Assembly (NCBI RefSeq): GCF_018129965.1
Contig: NZ_JAFCKW010000006.1
Span: 124,001-188,000, forward strand
DNA from: Bradyrhizobium diazoefficiens
GTDB lineage: Bacteria; Pseudomonadota; Alphaproteobacteria; Rhizobiales; Xanthobacteraceae
Direction: 5' to 3'
DNA length: 64,000 nt
Of this stretch, positions 53,952 to 63,326 are shown one piece after another. The notes beneath the pieces were generated by a model. It was given only the letters and a program-made list of their open reading frames with translations. It made no database searches and was not told where the DNA came from. The first letter of the stretch is position 1; every line of letters begins with the position of its first letter. The position numbers and the translations under genes were made by a program.

Positions 53952-55029
53952 TCTCGAGGAGCTCCTGTCGGAATCGCGGGGGTCTGTTGAACGCCGCCTC
54001 GGTTCCACACTGGAAACCGTCAGGGCGGACCGGCTCGTACTCTTCGGGGCAGGCAATGTGTGCAGGGACGCCTTACGCCTGCTTGCAGCCCATGGCATCC
54101 GACCTCTGGCGGTGCTCGACGATACTCTTGCCAAACAGGGCACTCGGATCGAAGGGGTTCCGATTTTGCCCGTTGCCGACAGACCGGCCGATACTACCGC
54201 AATCGTGACTGTGCATAATCCCAGGCACCATCATCCATCGTCCGTGGCGCGCCTGGGCGGGAATGTGCTGTCCTTCATGCATCTGCCCTGGCTTCTGTCC
54301 GGCTCCGACTTTCTGCATGCAACGAATCCTTTGAGCTATTTCGAGCACTCGGACGAGATTGCCGTTCTCTATGATGGCCTCGAGGATGAGCGGAGCCGTC
54401 AGTGCCTGGTGGAGCAACTGGCGTTCAGGGTTCGGCTCGACTGGTCCTGTCTCAAGACCGACCCGGATCCCTATTTTCCGGACGACGTTCCTCTTCCATT
54501 GTCTCAGCCCGTCAGCTTTATCGACGCTGGCGCGTATGATGGCGACACGCTGGCGATGTTCGCAGCTCGCGCGGCCCGCCCGCGCGCCGCAATTGCGATC
54601 GAGCCGGACCCGAAGAACTTCGTAGTGATGGAGCGGTTTGCGGCGGACCTGCCATTCCAGGTTCAGTGTCTCAACGTTGCCGTCGGCGCCGAAAAGGGTG
54701 CGTTGACATTTCGCGCAACCGGAGACATGTCGGCAAGCTTCGACGCCGGAGGCAATATCACCGTACCGGTGACGACGCTCACGGAACTGATGGCTGCACT
54801 TCCCTACGATCCTCTCTATGTCAAATTCGATATCGAAGGTGCTGAACGATCGGTCCTCGATGCCTCGGTGGATGTTTTGAGGACACGTCGTCCAGCACTC
54901 GCTGTGAGCGTGTACCACGCCCCCTTCGAAATATTCGAGATACCGAATCTGCTCCGTGCGTTGGGTTACAAGGTCTGGCTGCGCAACCATGGAATCGACG
55001 GAGCTGACCTTGTCGCTTACGCGATCTAG
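53944..55029 (+). CDS. FkbM family methyltransferase with N-terminal nucleotide-binding-like domain
   Basis: 361 aa from ATG 53944, overlapping the PhyH stop. N-terminal domain: VRADRLVLFGAGNVCRDALRLLAAHGIRPLAVLDD, a Rossmann-like loop, then VPILPVADRPADTTAIVTVHNPRHHHPS. C-terminal FkbM domain: VSFIDAGAYDGDTLAMFAARAA (SAM motif I), AIAIEPDPKNFVVMERFAADLPF, PLYVKFDIEGAERSVLDASVDVL. FkbM proteins O-methylate sugars or polyketides. The next gene starts 41 bases inside its 3' end. Confidence 0.85.
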   Translation: MSDLEELLSESRGSVERRLGSTLETVRADRLVLFGAGNVCRDALRLLAAHGIRPLAVLDDTLAKQGTRIEGVPILPVADRPADTTAIVTVHNPRHHHPSSVARLGGNVLSFMHLPWLLSGSDFLHATNPLSYFEHSDEIAVLYDGLEDERSRQCLVEQLAFRVRLDWSCLKTDPDPYFPDDVPLPLSQPVSFIDAGAYDGDTLAMFAARAARPRAAIAIEPDPKNFVVMERFAADLPFQVQCLNVAVGAEKGALTFRATGDMSASFDAGGNITVPVTTLTELMAALPYDPLYVKFDIEGAERSVLDASVDVLRTRRPALAVSVYHAPFEIFEIPNLLRALGYKVWLRNHGIDGADLVAYAI

Positions 55030-55918
55030 TCCTCGTGTCTCGGTTCTGCTTCCTGCGTACAATCATGCGCGTTACGTCAAGCGCTTCCTCGACAGCGTGC
55101 TGGAGGATTCCTATCCCAATACCCAGCTTGTGATCATCAACGATGGGTCGAGCGATGGGACGCATGAGGTCATCAGCGACTGGCTTGCCGCGCATCGGCA
55201 GGATGTCGCGGTTCAGTACATCAACCGTGAGAACCGCGGCATCTCGGCGACGATGAACGAAATGGCGGCCATCGCCGATGGTGACTTTCTGCGCGTCGGA
55301 GCGAGCGACGATTATCTCCTTCCGGGCGGCAATGCCGTGCTCGCCGGATATCTGACTGCGAATCCGTCCAAGCTCGCCGTGTTCGGCGACGCGATCGTGG
55401 TGGACGACGAGGACGCCGTCACAGCAACAAGCTCACTCTCGCAGCTGAACCGGGCTCGCAAGAAGAACTTCGCGACCGATGCCGGCTTGCGGCGTGAGCT
55501 CATCCGCCGCTGGTCGTTGGCGGGGCCGACAATGATGTTGCGGAAAGAGGCACTTCTGGCGGTCAAGGGCTGGAGCGAGGACCTCCGGGTGGAAGACTGG
55601 AGCTTTTACCTGCGACTTGCTTCGCGCGATGCACTGGGATTCGTTGACGCGACAGTCGGCGTTTATCGCGTGCATGGCGGAAACATGAGCCGCACAAGGC
55701 AGACGGAGCGCCGGATCCGCAACCTCCAGGACTTCGCCGTGACCGCGCTGCGGCATGTTCCGGATTTTGCCGAGCCGGATCGATCCTTTCTTCGTGCGCA
55801 GTCCAGCCTGGTGGCCGCGAAGATTGCCTATCTCAGGCGCCAGCCAATCCGCATGGCTCTCAACCTGGCGGCCTATGCCGGGCGGACTGCGTTCGCACAG
55901 GCCCGCGCGTGGAGATAG
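54989..55918 (+). CDS. GT2 glycosyltransferase
   Basis: 309 aa from ATG 54989, 41 bases inside the FkbM gene. GT-A motifs: RVSVLLPAYNHARYVKRFLDSVLEDSYPNTQLVIINDGSSDGT (16-58), NRENRGISATMNEMAAIADGDFLRVGASDDYLLPGG where the DxD motif is replaced by SDD, and a C-terminal WSEDLRVEDWSFYLRLASR. Third gene of the PhyH-FkbM-GT2 cluster; the set probably builds and decorates a glycan. Confidence 0.85.
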   Translation: MESTELTLSLTRSSPRVSVLLPAYNHARYVKRFLDSVLEDSYPNTQLVIINDGSSDGTHEVISDWLAAHRQDVAVQYINRENRGISATMNEMAAIADGDFLRVGASDDYLLPGGNAVLAGYLTANPSKLAVFGDAIVVDDEDAVTATSSLSQLNRARKKNFATDAGLRRELIRRWSLAGPTMMLRKEALLAVKGWSEDLRVEDWSFYLRLASRDALGFVDATVGVYRVHGGNMSRTRQTERRIRNLQDFAVTALRHVPDFAEPDRSFLRAQSSLVAAKIAYLRRQPIRMALNLAAYAGRTAFAQARAWR

Positions 55919-56120
55919 CAAGCTCGGTGCTTGCTGCGATCGGCTTCGATCTGGTTTTCGAGGCAGGGCGGTCGACCAGGGGGGGGCGGGCTCAATGCCA
56001 CGGGAACGTGCCTTGCGCGATGGTTGAATCGGTAAGCGTGATCGAAACCGGACCAAGTCGGTCAGGGTCGACAGTCTGGTTCGACGGTGCAGCCTAAGCT
56101 ATTGATATTCCGCCATAAAG

Positions 56121-56197
<77 letters not shown>

Positions 56198-56304
56198 GTG
56201 GTTCGCTCAAAGCGCGCGGAACGAGGGGGGACTTAAAGGCCGGACTTGGTGAAGTCAAGGACGTTGCGCTCCGCCGGGGCGTCCCGGCTAAGTATTGCTT
56301 TGGA

Positions 56305-56334
56305 AAACGAAAAGGCCGCCCGGACGGCGGCCAT
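56305..56334 (-). terminator. intrinsic terminator on the minus strand
   Basis: On the minus strand GGCCGCC-GTCCG-GGCGGCC is followed by TTTTCGTTTT. It lies about 25 bases past the stop of the small membrane protein gene at 56359. Confidence 0.8.
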
Positions 56335-56358
56335 TCGTCTGTCCCGTGATGGGGCTTG

Positions 56359-56562
56359 TCAGCGAATCTCGGACGTTCCAGCGCTCGTTACCGCCACCGG
56401 CTTGCCGGCCTTGATCACGTGGCTGGACTGGGCGGTTTGGCTGTAGTCGGCATTGGTGCGGGCTGCGATCCCGAATCCGGCCACTGCAATGCCGGCCACC
56501 AGTGCCACCACCACGATCTTGAGGTGGGTCCCACGATCAGCAGAGTGAATGGAGTGGTTCAT
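56359..56562 (-). CDS. hypothetical small single-helix membrane protein
   Basis: 67 aa. GGGAGG lies 5 bases before ATG 56562. One membrane helix (IVVVALVAGIAVAGFGIAA, about 16-34) then a Ser/Thr-rich exported tail. Ends in an intrinsic terminator, so it is a monocistronic unit. No family recognised. Confidence 0.7.
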   Translation of the reverse strand: MNHSIHSADRGTHLKIVVVALVAGIAVAGFGIAARTNADYSQTAQSSHVIKAGKPVAVTSAGTSEIR

Positions 56563-56703
56563 GTGAGCCTCCCGACGGGCTTTGCCGCCGTCTACGGGCT
56601 CATGTCTTAAGGACCATCTGTTTCCGGATCGTTTCGCGGGTACGGCAAAATGGTTTCATGTCTGCGCCCGTTTGGTTGCGCCGGGCTTGCGGCCGGGTCG
56701 GCT

Positions 56704-57999
56704 TCAGGCGGCGGCCCGGCCGATGTCGTCCCGTATGGTGCGCGCCGCCCAGACGAACAGCAGGGCGCCCAGAATGGTCGTCAGCGCCGCCGAGAGCAGG
56801 GAATAGCGCACGGCGTCATTGCCGAAGCTGTTCTTCAGGGCGTCGTTGACCACGCCCACGGCGAGCGGGCCGACGCCCTGGCCGAAGCAGGTGGCGGTGA
56901 GCGCGATCAGGGCCGAGGCGAGCGCCCGCATGCTGGGCCTGGCGACGGTCTGTGCGATCGCGAAGATCGGCCCGAGATGGAACCCGACGAGGAACGAGGT
57001 CAGCGCCAGCATGGCGACCATCATCGCGAAATCCTGCGTCAACATGCACAGCGCGAACACGGGGCCGGCAAGGCCCGAGGTGATTGCGGGGGCCCACAGC
57101 TTCCAGCGGTCGTCGCGGCGGCTGATGGCGGCCACCACGAAGCCGCCGAGCAGGGTGCCGGCCATGCCGGCGAGCCCCTTGAAGGTGCCGGCATAGGTGC
57201 CGATCTCGGCGCTCGACAGATGGTGCACGCGCGCAAGGAAGGGCGGGATCCAGGCCGCGGTCGCGTAATTCGTGTAGGTGGTGAGGCAGAAGCCGACCAG
57301 CACGATGATGAAGCTCTTCTGCGAGGCGAGGAAGCGCAGCGTCGGCCCGAGCGGCTCGGGCACGAAGCTTTCCTGCATCGCGCCGCGCTTCGGCTCGGAG
57401 ATCGTCAGCCACAGCACGAGCGCAAGCAGGATGCCCGGCACGCCCGCGACATAGAACGCCGACCGCCAGCCATAGTGCTGGTTGACGTAGCCGCCGACGA
57501 AATAACCGAGGAAGACGCCGAGATAGGTGCCGATGGCGTAGACGCCGAGCGCGCGCGGACGCTCGTTCTTGGTGAAGAGATCGGCCACGATCGACTGCGA
57601 GGCCGGCGAGCCCGCGGATTCGCCGATGCCGACGCCGATGCGCGCCAGCGCCAGCGAGGTCACGCTCGAGGCCGCGCCGCACAGCGCCGTCATCGCGCTC
57701 CAGAACGCAAACGCCAGCGCGACGATGTTGCGACGGTTGAGACGGTCGGCGACGCGGGCGATGGGGATGCCGAGCAGGGAATAGAACAGCGCGAAGCCGA
57801 AGCCCGCGAGCAGGCCCATCATGGTGTCGCTGAGGGCAAACTCCTTCTTGATCGGCTCGATCAGGACGTTGAAGATCGTGCGGTCGAGGAAGTTCAGTGC
57901 GTAGATGATGGTGAGCAGGCCCAGCACGTAATAGCGCCGCGCCGAGGGCTTTGCCGCGGCGGCCGCCTGCACCGACATCTGTGACGTCACATCGACCAT
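56704..57999 (-). CDS. MFS transporter (spinster/anion-cation symporter-like)
   Basis: 431 aa from ATG 57999, preceded by GGGGGG; the frame is open to 58116. Twelve membrane helices. YYVLGLLTIIYALNFLDRTIFNVLIEPIKKEFALSD opens helix I, and the MFS A-motif GIPIARVADRLNRRNIV and ARIGVGIGESAGSPASQSIVADLF are present. These resemble transporters for organic acids taken up for catabolism. It sits 61 bases downstream of the Rieske oxygenase gene on the same strand, so uptake of the oxygenase substrate is likely. Confidence 0.88.
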   Translation of the reverse strand: MVDVTSQMSVQAAAAAKPSARRYYVLGLLTIIYALNFLDRTIFNVLIEPIKKEFALSDTMMGLLAGFGFALFYSLLGIPIARVADRLNRRNIVALAFAFWSAMTALCGAASSVTSLALARIGVGIGESAGSPASQSIVADLFTKNERPRALGVYAIGTYLGVFLGYFVGGYVNQHYGWRSAFYVAGVPGILLALVLWLTISEPKRGAMQESFVPEPLGPTLRFLASQKSFIIVLVGFCLTTYTNYATAAWIPPFLARVHHLSSAEIGTYAGTFKGLAGMAGTLLGGFVVAAISRRDDRWKLWAPAITSGLAGPVFALCMLTQDFAMMVAMLALTSFLVGFHLGPIFAIAQTVARPSMRALASALIALTATCFGQGVGPLAVGVVNDALKNSFGNDAVRYSLLSAALTTILGALLFVWAARTIRDDIGRAAA

Positions 58000-58060
58000 C
58001 GCATCCCCCCAATTTGTCCTTGTTGTCGTTGTCGGTCCAGCCCCTGTCGGAGCGGGCCGA

Positions 58061-59251
58061 TCAGCCTTCGCGGATGTAATTCCCCGCTTCGAATTCGACC
58101 GGCGGCGCGCTCGCATCGAACGACACGCCGATCGGGTCGCGATCTGCGTCCATCGCTTCCAGTTGCTCGCTTAGCATACGCCGGATCATCAGGATGCCGC
58201 GGTCGCTCTGGCCGAAATGCTCCTCGGAATGAACCGTCACTTCGCCCTGGCCGACCTGCGCCTCGTAATCGCCGGGGAATTGCTGGTGTTCCTGCTCGGT
58301 CATATCCCACCAGAATTTGCCGTTGAACTTCGATCGCATCCGCCCGATGTCGCCGGAGGTCTTGACGCGGCCGGCGACGTAGATGCGGAACGAGGTGTCG
58401 TCGATCGGCAGCGTCCAGCCGATCGACTCGACGCGGGCGAATTGCGCTACGCGCGGATTGGGCACGACGCGCAGGGTGGGGAGGGCGGCTTCGGTGACGC
58501 GGTAGAACACTTTGCCGTCGTCCTGCTTGCGGATCGATCGCACGGCGATGCCGCGCGGCGTCCTGTCGAACTTCACCTCCGGCATCGAGGCCATCATATT
58601 GGTGAACTGGGGTCCCGAGAACGATCCGTGCAGCACCGGCACGTGATAGGGATCAACCACGTTCTCGAAATGCTGCAGCCAGTTGCAGGGGATGACCGCA
58701 GGGCCGCCGCCGCCGATCGAGGAATCGTCGGCCTCGACGAACTCTCCGTCATCCATGTTTTCGAGGCACTCATAGCGCGGCAGGACAGGGCGTTTCGCGG
58801 CAGGGCCCATATAAGCGAAGATCAGCCCATAGCGTTCCTCGACCGGATACCAGGGCTGGCGCACCTTGTCCTTGAACGCGCCGCCATCGGGCTCGCAGGG
58901 TTGCTCCAGGCAATGGCCCTCGGTGTCGAACTTCCAGCCGTGATAGCAGCAGCGGATGCCGTCGTCCTCGACCTTGCCGTAATAGAGCGTGGTGCCGCGG
59001 TGGCAGCAGCGAGCGTGCAACAGGCCGGCGCGGCCATGCCTGTCACGAAACAGGATCAGATCCTCGCCGAGCACACGGACCTTCCTCGGCGTGTCCGAAG
59101 CATCGCTGCAAAGGCCGACTGGATGCCAGTAGCGGCGCAGCAGCTCGCCCATCGGTGTGCCGCGTACGACCGAGGTGAGTTCGGTGCGCGTCGTCGCCGG
59201 CTTCATCGCATAGGCCGTGCCGAGATCACGATCCCGCTGGGTCATCGTCAT
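58061..59251 (-). CDS. Rieske [2Fe-2S] aromatic-ring-hydroxylating oxygenase, large subunit
   Basis: 396 aa from ATG 59251, with GGGAGG upstream; the frame is open to 59281. Rieske cluster: Cys82-x-His84 (RCCHRGTTLYYG) and Cys101-xx-His104 (RCCYHGWKFD). Mononuclear iron site: WLQHFENVVDPYHVPVLHG with His203, His208. Similar to phthalate- or vanillate-type oxygenases. No reductase or ferredoxin gene lies next to it, so electron supply comes from elsewhere. Divergent from a MarR regulator with a palindrome between; forms a unit with the MFS transporter. Confidence 0.9.
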   Translation of the reverse strand: MTMTQRDRDLGTAYAMKPATTRTELTSVVRGTPMGELLRRYWHPVGLCSDASDTPRKVRVLGEDLILFRDRHGRAGLLHARCCHRGTTLYYGKVEDDGIRCCYHGWKFDTEGHCLEQPCEPDGGAFKDKVRQPWYPVEERYGLIFAYMGPAAKRPVLPRYECLENMDDGEFVEADDSSIGGGGPAVIPCNWLQHFENVVDPYHVPVLHGSFSGPQFTNMMASMPEVKFDRTPRGIAVRSIRKQDDGKVFYRVTEAALPTLRVVPNPRVAQFARVESIGWTLPIDDTSFRIYVAGRVKTSGDIGRMRSKFNGKFWWDMTEQEHQQFPGDYEAQVGQGEVTVHSEEHFGQSDRGILMIRRMLSEQLEAMDADRDPIGVSFDASAPPVEFEAGNYIREG

Positions 59252-59319
59252 ACTGGTCCTCCCATCGCGGACCATCAGCACAGCCCGCTCGTCTGGTTTG
59301 TTGACCCAATGAAAGATAA

Positions 59320-59340
59320 TTCGATGACAATGTCAACGAA
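59320..59340. promoter_or_regulatory. candidate MarR operator
   Basis: Arms TTCGATGACA and TGTCAACGAA around a central A form an inverted repeat with a single mismatch, 69 bases from the Rieske start and 93 from the MarR start. It covers a TTGACA element reading toward the oxygenase. The size and position fit an autoregulated divergent MarR site. Confidence 0.65.
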
Positions 59341-59432
59341 CTTCAAGACACTTCTGAGTTGTATCTGGATAGTCGCACCTGCGCGGGACAACCGGGCTTG
59401 GCACGCCCCGGCTTTCTTGGCAGAGGTGGATC

Positions 59433-59948
59433 ATGAGCCAGACACCGAGCACGGACGGGCGCGCGTCGTCCGACGCGGACGAAAGCCACTCACCGGCGCC
59501 GATCACCGTGATGCTGTCGTCACGGCTGATGGTGCTGGCCAATCTGCTCAAGCGCGGCGCGATCCTGCGCTACAAGCGCCTCGCCGGATTGTCTTCGGTC
59601 GAGTTCGGTCTCGTCGCCTCGCTCGGCCGGCGGCCGCCGATGAGCGTGGCCCGGCTCGCCGAAGCCGTCGGTCAGGACAAGGGACAGATCAGCCGCGCGC
59701 TGGCCGGGCTCGTCTCGCGCAAGCTGATCGCGAAGGCGGCAAATCCGAAAGATAGCCGGGAGGTTCTTGTCTCGCTGACCCCGGCAGGACTCGCCGCCCA
59801 TGATGCGATCGTGCAGGGGGCGCAGGACCGCAATCGGCAATTGCGGGAGCAGTTGAGCGCGGGCGAGTTCGAGACGCTGATGGCGCAGATCGATCGCCTG
59901 ACGGCGGCGGCCGAGAAGATGCTCGAAGCCGAGAAGGGCGCGCGCTGA
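59433..59948 (+). CDS. MarR family transcriptional regulator
   Basis: 171 aa. Winged helix-turn-helix: LSSVEFGLVASLGRRPPMSVARLAEAVGQDKGQISRALAGLVSRKLIAKAANPKDSREVLVSLTPAG, where the recognition helix is QDKGQISRALAGLVSRKL and the wing NPKDSREV. About 30 extra N-terminal residues. Divergent from the Rieske/MFS pair, which it probably represses until an aromatic acid binds. Confidence 0.88.
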   Translation: MSQTPSTDGRASSDADESHSPAPITVMLSSRLMVLANLLKRGAILRYKRLAGLSSVEFGLVASLGRRPPMSVARLAEAVGQDKGQISRALAGLVSRKLIAKAANPKDSREVLVSLTPAGLAAHDAIVQGAQDRNRQLREQLSAGEFETLMAQIDRLTAAAEKMLEAEKGAR

Positions 59949-60059
59949 GGCCGCCCGGCGTCCGGGACGTCGCCTGAACTCCATGCAGGGACTTATCCGC
60001 GCCGGATCTCTTACGATGCAAATGCGGCGCATCAGGCCATCCTCGCCTCGACGCATTCT

Positions 60060-60392
60060 CTAAACGAGCCCCAGTCCCGTCCTGTTGCATGGCTCCAAGC
60101 CATTCTTTTGCGTATCTGGATCGTGATCGATCCGGATCTTCGAACCGTTGCCGACAATCCGCCTGGCGATTGCCGCCGCGGGCCGCACCGTCCGATATGT
60201 CGCCTGCATGACGGCGAGCGCCGCCAGTCGGCTGAATGTGTCGGGCTTGGCGTTCCCTGTCCGTAAAACAACGGGCATTTTGCGCGCTTCCAGCGCTCGG
60301 TGGCCGATCGCCGCGATCTGCAAGGCGGCGTCTGTGAACTGCCGCTGCGTCAGACCCTGGCCGCCCTTGCTGGCTTTGGCGATCTGCTTCAT
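60060..60392 (-). CDS. hypothetical protein (doubtful)
   Basis: 110 aa from ATG 60392 (longer to 60479 with poor composition). MKQIAKASKGGQGLTQRQFTDAALQIAAIGHRALEARK has helix-like balanced composition and might be real, but there is no clear ribosome site and no family. It lies in the otherwise empty 600 bases between the MarR gene and nuoA. Confidence 0.35.
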   Translation of the reverse strand: MKQIAKASKGGQGLTQRQFTDAALQIAAIGHRALEARKMPVVLRTGNAKPDTFSRLAALAVMQATYRTVRPAAAIARRIVGNGSKIRIDHDPDTQKNGLEPCNRTGLGLV

Positions 60393-60557
60393 ACCAGCGC
60401 GGGGTGATTCCGGGATTTTCCACCGATTGCGTGGCGGCAAAGGGCCTGAAAAGAGCGTGTCTTGCGCCCATTGGTGCACTGCGCTAAGGCTCAGAATAAT
60501 TCCAAATCGGAACGAATCCGCGGCTTCCCCAAGGCTTGCGGGGAAAAGGGCTCGCTA

Positions 60558-60923
60558 ATGGGCGGCATTCTGCAGAACTATCTCCCACTCGTCGTCTTTA
60601 TCGCGGTGGCAGGCATCATCGGCCTCGTGTTGCTGATTGCGCCTTTCATCGTGGCGTTCCAGCAGCCGGATCCGGAAAAATTGTCGGCGTATGAGTGCGG
60701 CTTCAACGCGTTCGACGATGCCCGCATGAAGTTCGACGTCCGCTTCTACCTTGTCGCCATTCTCTTCATCATCTTCGACCTCGAGGTGGCGTTCCTGTTT
60801 CCCTGGGCCGTGGCGTTCGGCAAGCTTGGCGCGACCGGCTTCTGGTCCATGGTGGTGTTCCTTGGCGTGCTGACGGTCGGGTTCGCCTACGAATGGAAGA
60901 AAGGCGCCCTCGAATGGGATTGA
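60558..60923 (+). CDS. nuoA: NADH-quinone oxidoreductase subunit A
   Basis: 121 aa membrane subunit of Complex I. Three helices: [50 protein letters not shown] and [47 protein letters not shown] is the conserved quinone-site loop. Start ATG 60558; upstream frame from 60462 not conserved. Overlaps nuoB by 10 bases. Confidence 0.97.
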   Translation: MGGILQNYLPLVVFIAVAGIIGLVLLIAPFIVAFQQPDPEKLSAYECGFNAFDDARMKFDVRFYLVAILFIIFDLEVAFLFPWAVAFGKLGATGFWSMVVFLGVLTVGFAYEWKKGALEWD

Positions 60924-61501
60924 ACCCTGCACCATCGGCCGGTCCGGTCCTCGCGCCGGCCCCCAAGGGCATTCTGGATCCGTCGACCGGCAAGCCGGTC
61001 GGAGCCAATGATCCGTTCTTCCTCGAGGTCAATTCCGAGTTGTCCGACAAGGGCTTCTTCGTGGCCGCGACCGACGACCTCATCACCTGGGCGCGCACCG
61101 GTTCGCTGATGTGGATGACCTTCGGTCTTGCCTGCTGCGCCGTCGAGATGATGCAGGTGTCGATGCCGCGCTACGACGTCGAGCGCTTCGGCTTCGCGCC
61201 GCGCGCCTCGCCGCGCCAGTCCGACGTGATGATCGTCGCGGGCACGCTGACCAACAAGATGGCGCCGGCGCTGCGCAAGGTCTACGACCAGATGCCCGAG
61301 CCGCGCTACGTCATCTCGATGGGCTCCTGCGCCAACGGCGGCGGCTACTATCACTATTCCTATTCGGTCGTGCGCGGCTGCGACCGCATCGTGCCGATCG
61401 ACATCTACGTGCCGGGCTGCCCGCCTACGGCGGAAGCGCTGCTCTATGGCGTGCTGCTGCTGCAGAAGAAGATTCGCCGCACCGGCACCATTGAACGCTA
61501 A
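60914..61501 (+). CDS. nuoB: NADH-quinone oxidoreductase subunit B
   Basis: 195 aa. Carries the terminal N2 4Fe-4S cluster: Cys74, Cys75 (LACCAVEMM), Cys139 (GSCANGGG) and Cys169 ([11 protein letters not shown]). [37 protein letters not shown] is invariant. The N-terminus has an Ala/Pro-rich extension. Start is inside nuoA, so translation is coupled. Confidence 0.97.
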   Translation: MGLNPAPSAGPVLAPAPKGILDPSTGKPVGANDPFFLEVNSELSDKGFFVAATDDLITWARTGSLMWMTFGLACCAVEMMQVSMPRYDVERFGFAPRASPRQSDVMIVAGTLTNKMAPALRKVYDQMPEPRYVISMGSCANGGGYYHYSYSVVRGCDRIVPIDIYVPGCPPTAEALLYGVLLLQKKIRRTGTIER

Positions 61502-61512
61502 GGTTTTACGTC

Positions 61513-62127
61513 ATGGATGACGCCAAGCTCGACGCCCTGGGGCAGACGATCGTGAGCGCGCTTCCGGGCGCCGCCATCGGTCATGCGGTTGCCTTCAACC
61601 AGCTCACGGTCGATGTCGAGGCCGCCAGGATCGTCGAGGTGGTCAAGTACCTCCGCGATGACCCCAGCTGCCGCTTCGTCAACTTCACCGACATCACGGC
61701 GGTGGATTACCCGGACCGCGAGAAGCGTTTCGACGTGATCTATCATTTCCTGTCTCCGACGCTGAACACGCGGATCCGGCTCAGGGCCCATGCCGACGAA
61801 AACACCCAGGTGCCGTCGCTGATCGAGGTGTTCCCCGGCGCCGACTGGTTCGAGCGCGAGGCCTACGACCTCTATGGCGTGATCTTCGTCGGCCATCCCG
61901 ACATGCGCCGTCTGCTCACCGATTACGGTTTCGAGGGCCACCCGCTGCGCAAGGATTTCCCGACCACCGGCTTCCTCGAGGTCCGCTACGACGATCAGGA
62001 GAAGCGCGTGGTGTATGAGCCTGTCAGGCTCAACCAGGAATTCCGCAAGTTCGACTTTTTGTCGCCGTGGGAGGGAGCCGACTATCCGGTCCTTCCGGGT
62101 GATGAAAAAGCAGGGCCGAAGGTCTGA
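61513..62127 (+). CDS. nuoC: NADH-quinone oxidoreductase subunit C
   Basis: 204 aa peripheral-arm subunit (30 kDa). [88 protein letters not shown] is the family signature. 11 bases after nuoB and 2 before nuoD. Separate from nuoD, not fused. Confidence 0.97.
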   Translation: MDDAKLDALGQTIVSALPGAAIGHAVAFNQLTVDVEAARIVEVVKYLRDDPSCRFVNFTDITAVDYPDREKRFDVIYHFLSPTLNTRIRLRAHADENTQVPSLIEVFPGADWFEREAYDLYGVIFVGHPDMRRLLTDYGFEGHPLRKDFPTTGFLEVRYDDQEKRVVYEPVRLNQEFRKFDFLSPWEGADYPVLPGDEKAGPKV

Positions 62128-62129
62128 TC

Positions 62130-63326
62130 ATGAACGAGCAATCCGAACAGCTTCGCAACTTTACGATCAATTTCGGTCCGCAGCATCCGGCCGCGCATGG
62201 CGTGCTGCGTCTGGTTCTGGAACTCGACGGCGAAGTCGTAGCGCGCGTCGATCCCCATATCGGCCTGCTTCACCGCGGTACCGAGAAGTTGATCGAGCAG
62301 AAGACCTATCTGCAGGCGATCCCGTATTTCGACCGGCTCGATTACGTCGCGCCGATGAACCAGGAGCACGCCTTCTGCCTCGCCGCCGAGAAGCTGCTCG
62401 GCATCGAGGTGCCGCGCCGCGGCCAGCTGATCCGCGTGCTCTATTGCGAGATCGGCCGTATCCTCTCGCATCTGCTCAACGTCACCACGCAGGCGATGGA
62501 CGTCGGCGCGCTGACCCCTCCGCTGTGGGGCTTCGAAGAGCGCGAGAAGCTGATGGTGTTCTACGAGCGCGCCTCTGGCAGCCGCATGCATGCAGCCTTC
62601 TTCCGCGTCGGCGGCGTGCATCAGGACCTGCCGCAGAAGCTGGTCGACGACATCGAAGCCTGGTGCGATCCGTTCCTCAAGGTGGTCGACGACCTCGACC
62701 GCCTGCTCACCGCCAACCGCATCTTCAAGCAGCGCAACGTCGACATCGGCGTGGTCCCGCTGAAGGAGGCCTGGGCGTGGGGTTTCTCGGGCGTGATGGT
62801 GCGCGGTTCGGGTGCAGCCTGGGACCTGCGCAAGTCGCAGCCCTATGAGTGCTATGCCGAACTGGATTTCGACATTCCAATCGGCAAGAACGGCGATTGC
62901 TACGATCGCTATCTGATCCGCATGGAAGAGATGCGCCAATCCGTGCGCATCATGAAGCAGTGCATCCAGAAGCTGAATGCACCTGACGGCAAGGGCCCCG
63001 TCGTCGTCGCCGACAACAAGGTCGCACCGCCGCGCCGCGGCGACATGAAGCGCTCGATGGAAGCGCTGATCCACCACTTCAAGCTCTACACCGAAGGCGT
63101 CCATGTGCCGGCCGGCGAAGTCTACGCCGCGGTCGAGGCGCCCAAGGGCGAGTTCGGCGTCTATCTCGTCGCCGACGGCACGAACAAGCCCTACAAGTGC
63201 AAGATCCGCGCGCCAGGCTTTGCCCATCTGCAGGCAATGGACCACATCTGCCGCGGTCATCTGCTCGCCGACGTCTCGGCGATCCTCGGCTCGCTCGACA
63301 TCGTGTTCGGAGAGGTCGATCGGTGA
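62130..63326 (+). CDS. nuoD: NADH-quinone oxidoreductase subunit D
   Basis: 398 aa (49 kDa subunit) that forms the quinone pocket with Nuo[67 protein letters not shown], and C-terminal [38 protein letters not shown]. Conserved His in HPAAHG present. Its stop TGA overlaps the next ATG as TGATG. Confidence 0.98.
   Translation: MNEQSEQLRNFTINFGPQHPAAHGVLRLVLELDGEVVARVDPHIGLLHRGTEKLIEQKTYLQAIPYFDRLDYVAPMNQEHAFCLAAEKLLGIEVPRRGQLIRVLYCEIGRILSHLLNVTTQAMDVGALTPPLWGFEEREKLMVFYERASGSRMHAAFFRVGGVHQDLPQKLVDDIEAWCDPFLKVVDDLDRLLTANRIFKQRNVDIGVVPLKEAWAWGFSGVMVRGSGAAWDLRKSQPYECYAELDFDIPIGKNGDCYDRYLIRMEEMRQSVRIMKQCIQKLNAPDGKGPVVVADNKVAPPRRGDMKRSMEALIHHFKLYTEGVHVPAGEVYAAVEAPKGEFGVYLVADGTNKPYKCKIRAPGFAHLQAMDHICRGHLLADVSAILGSLDIVFGEVDR

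Noticed and set aside
52370..56120. Genomic island integrated at tRNA-Asp
   Set aside because: The orientation fits, but no integrase and no direct repeat of the tRNA 3' end were found, so island boundaries are not claimed.
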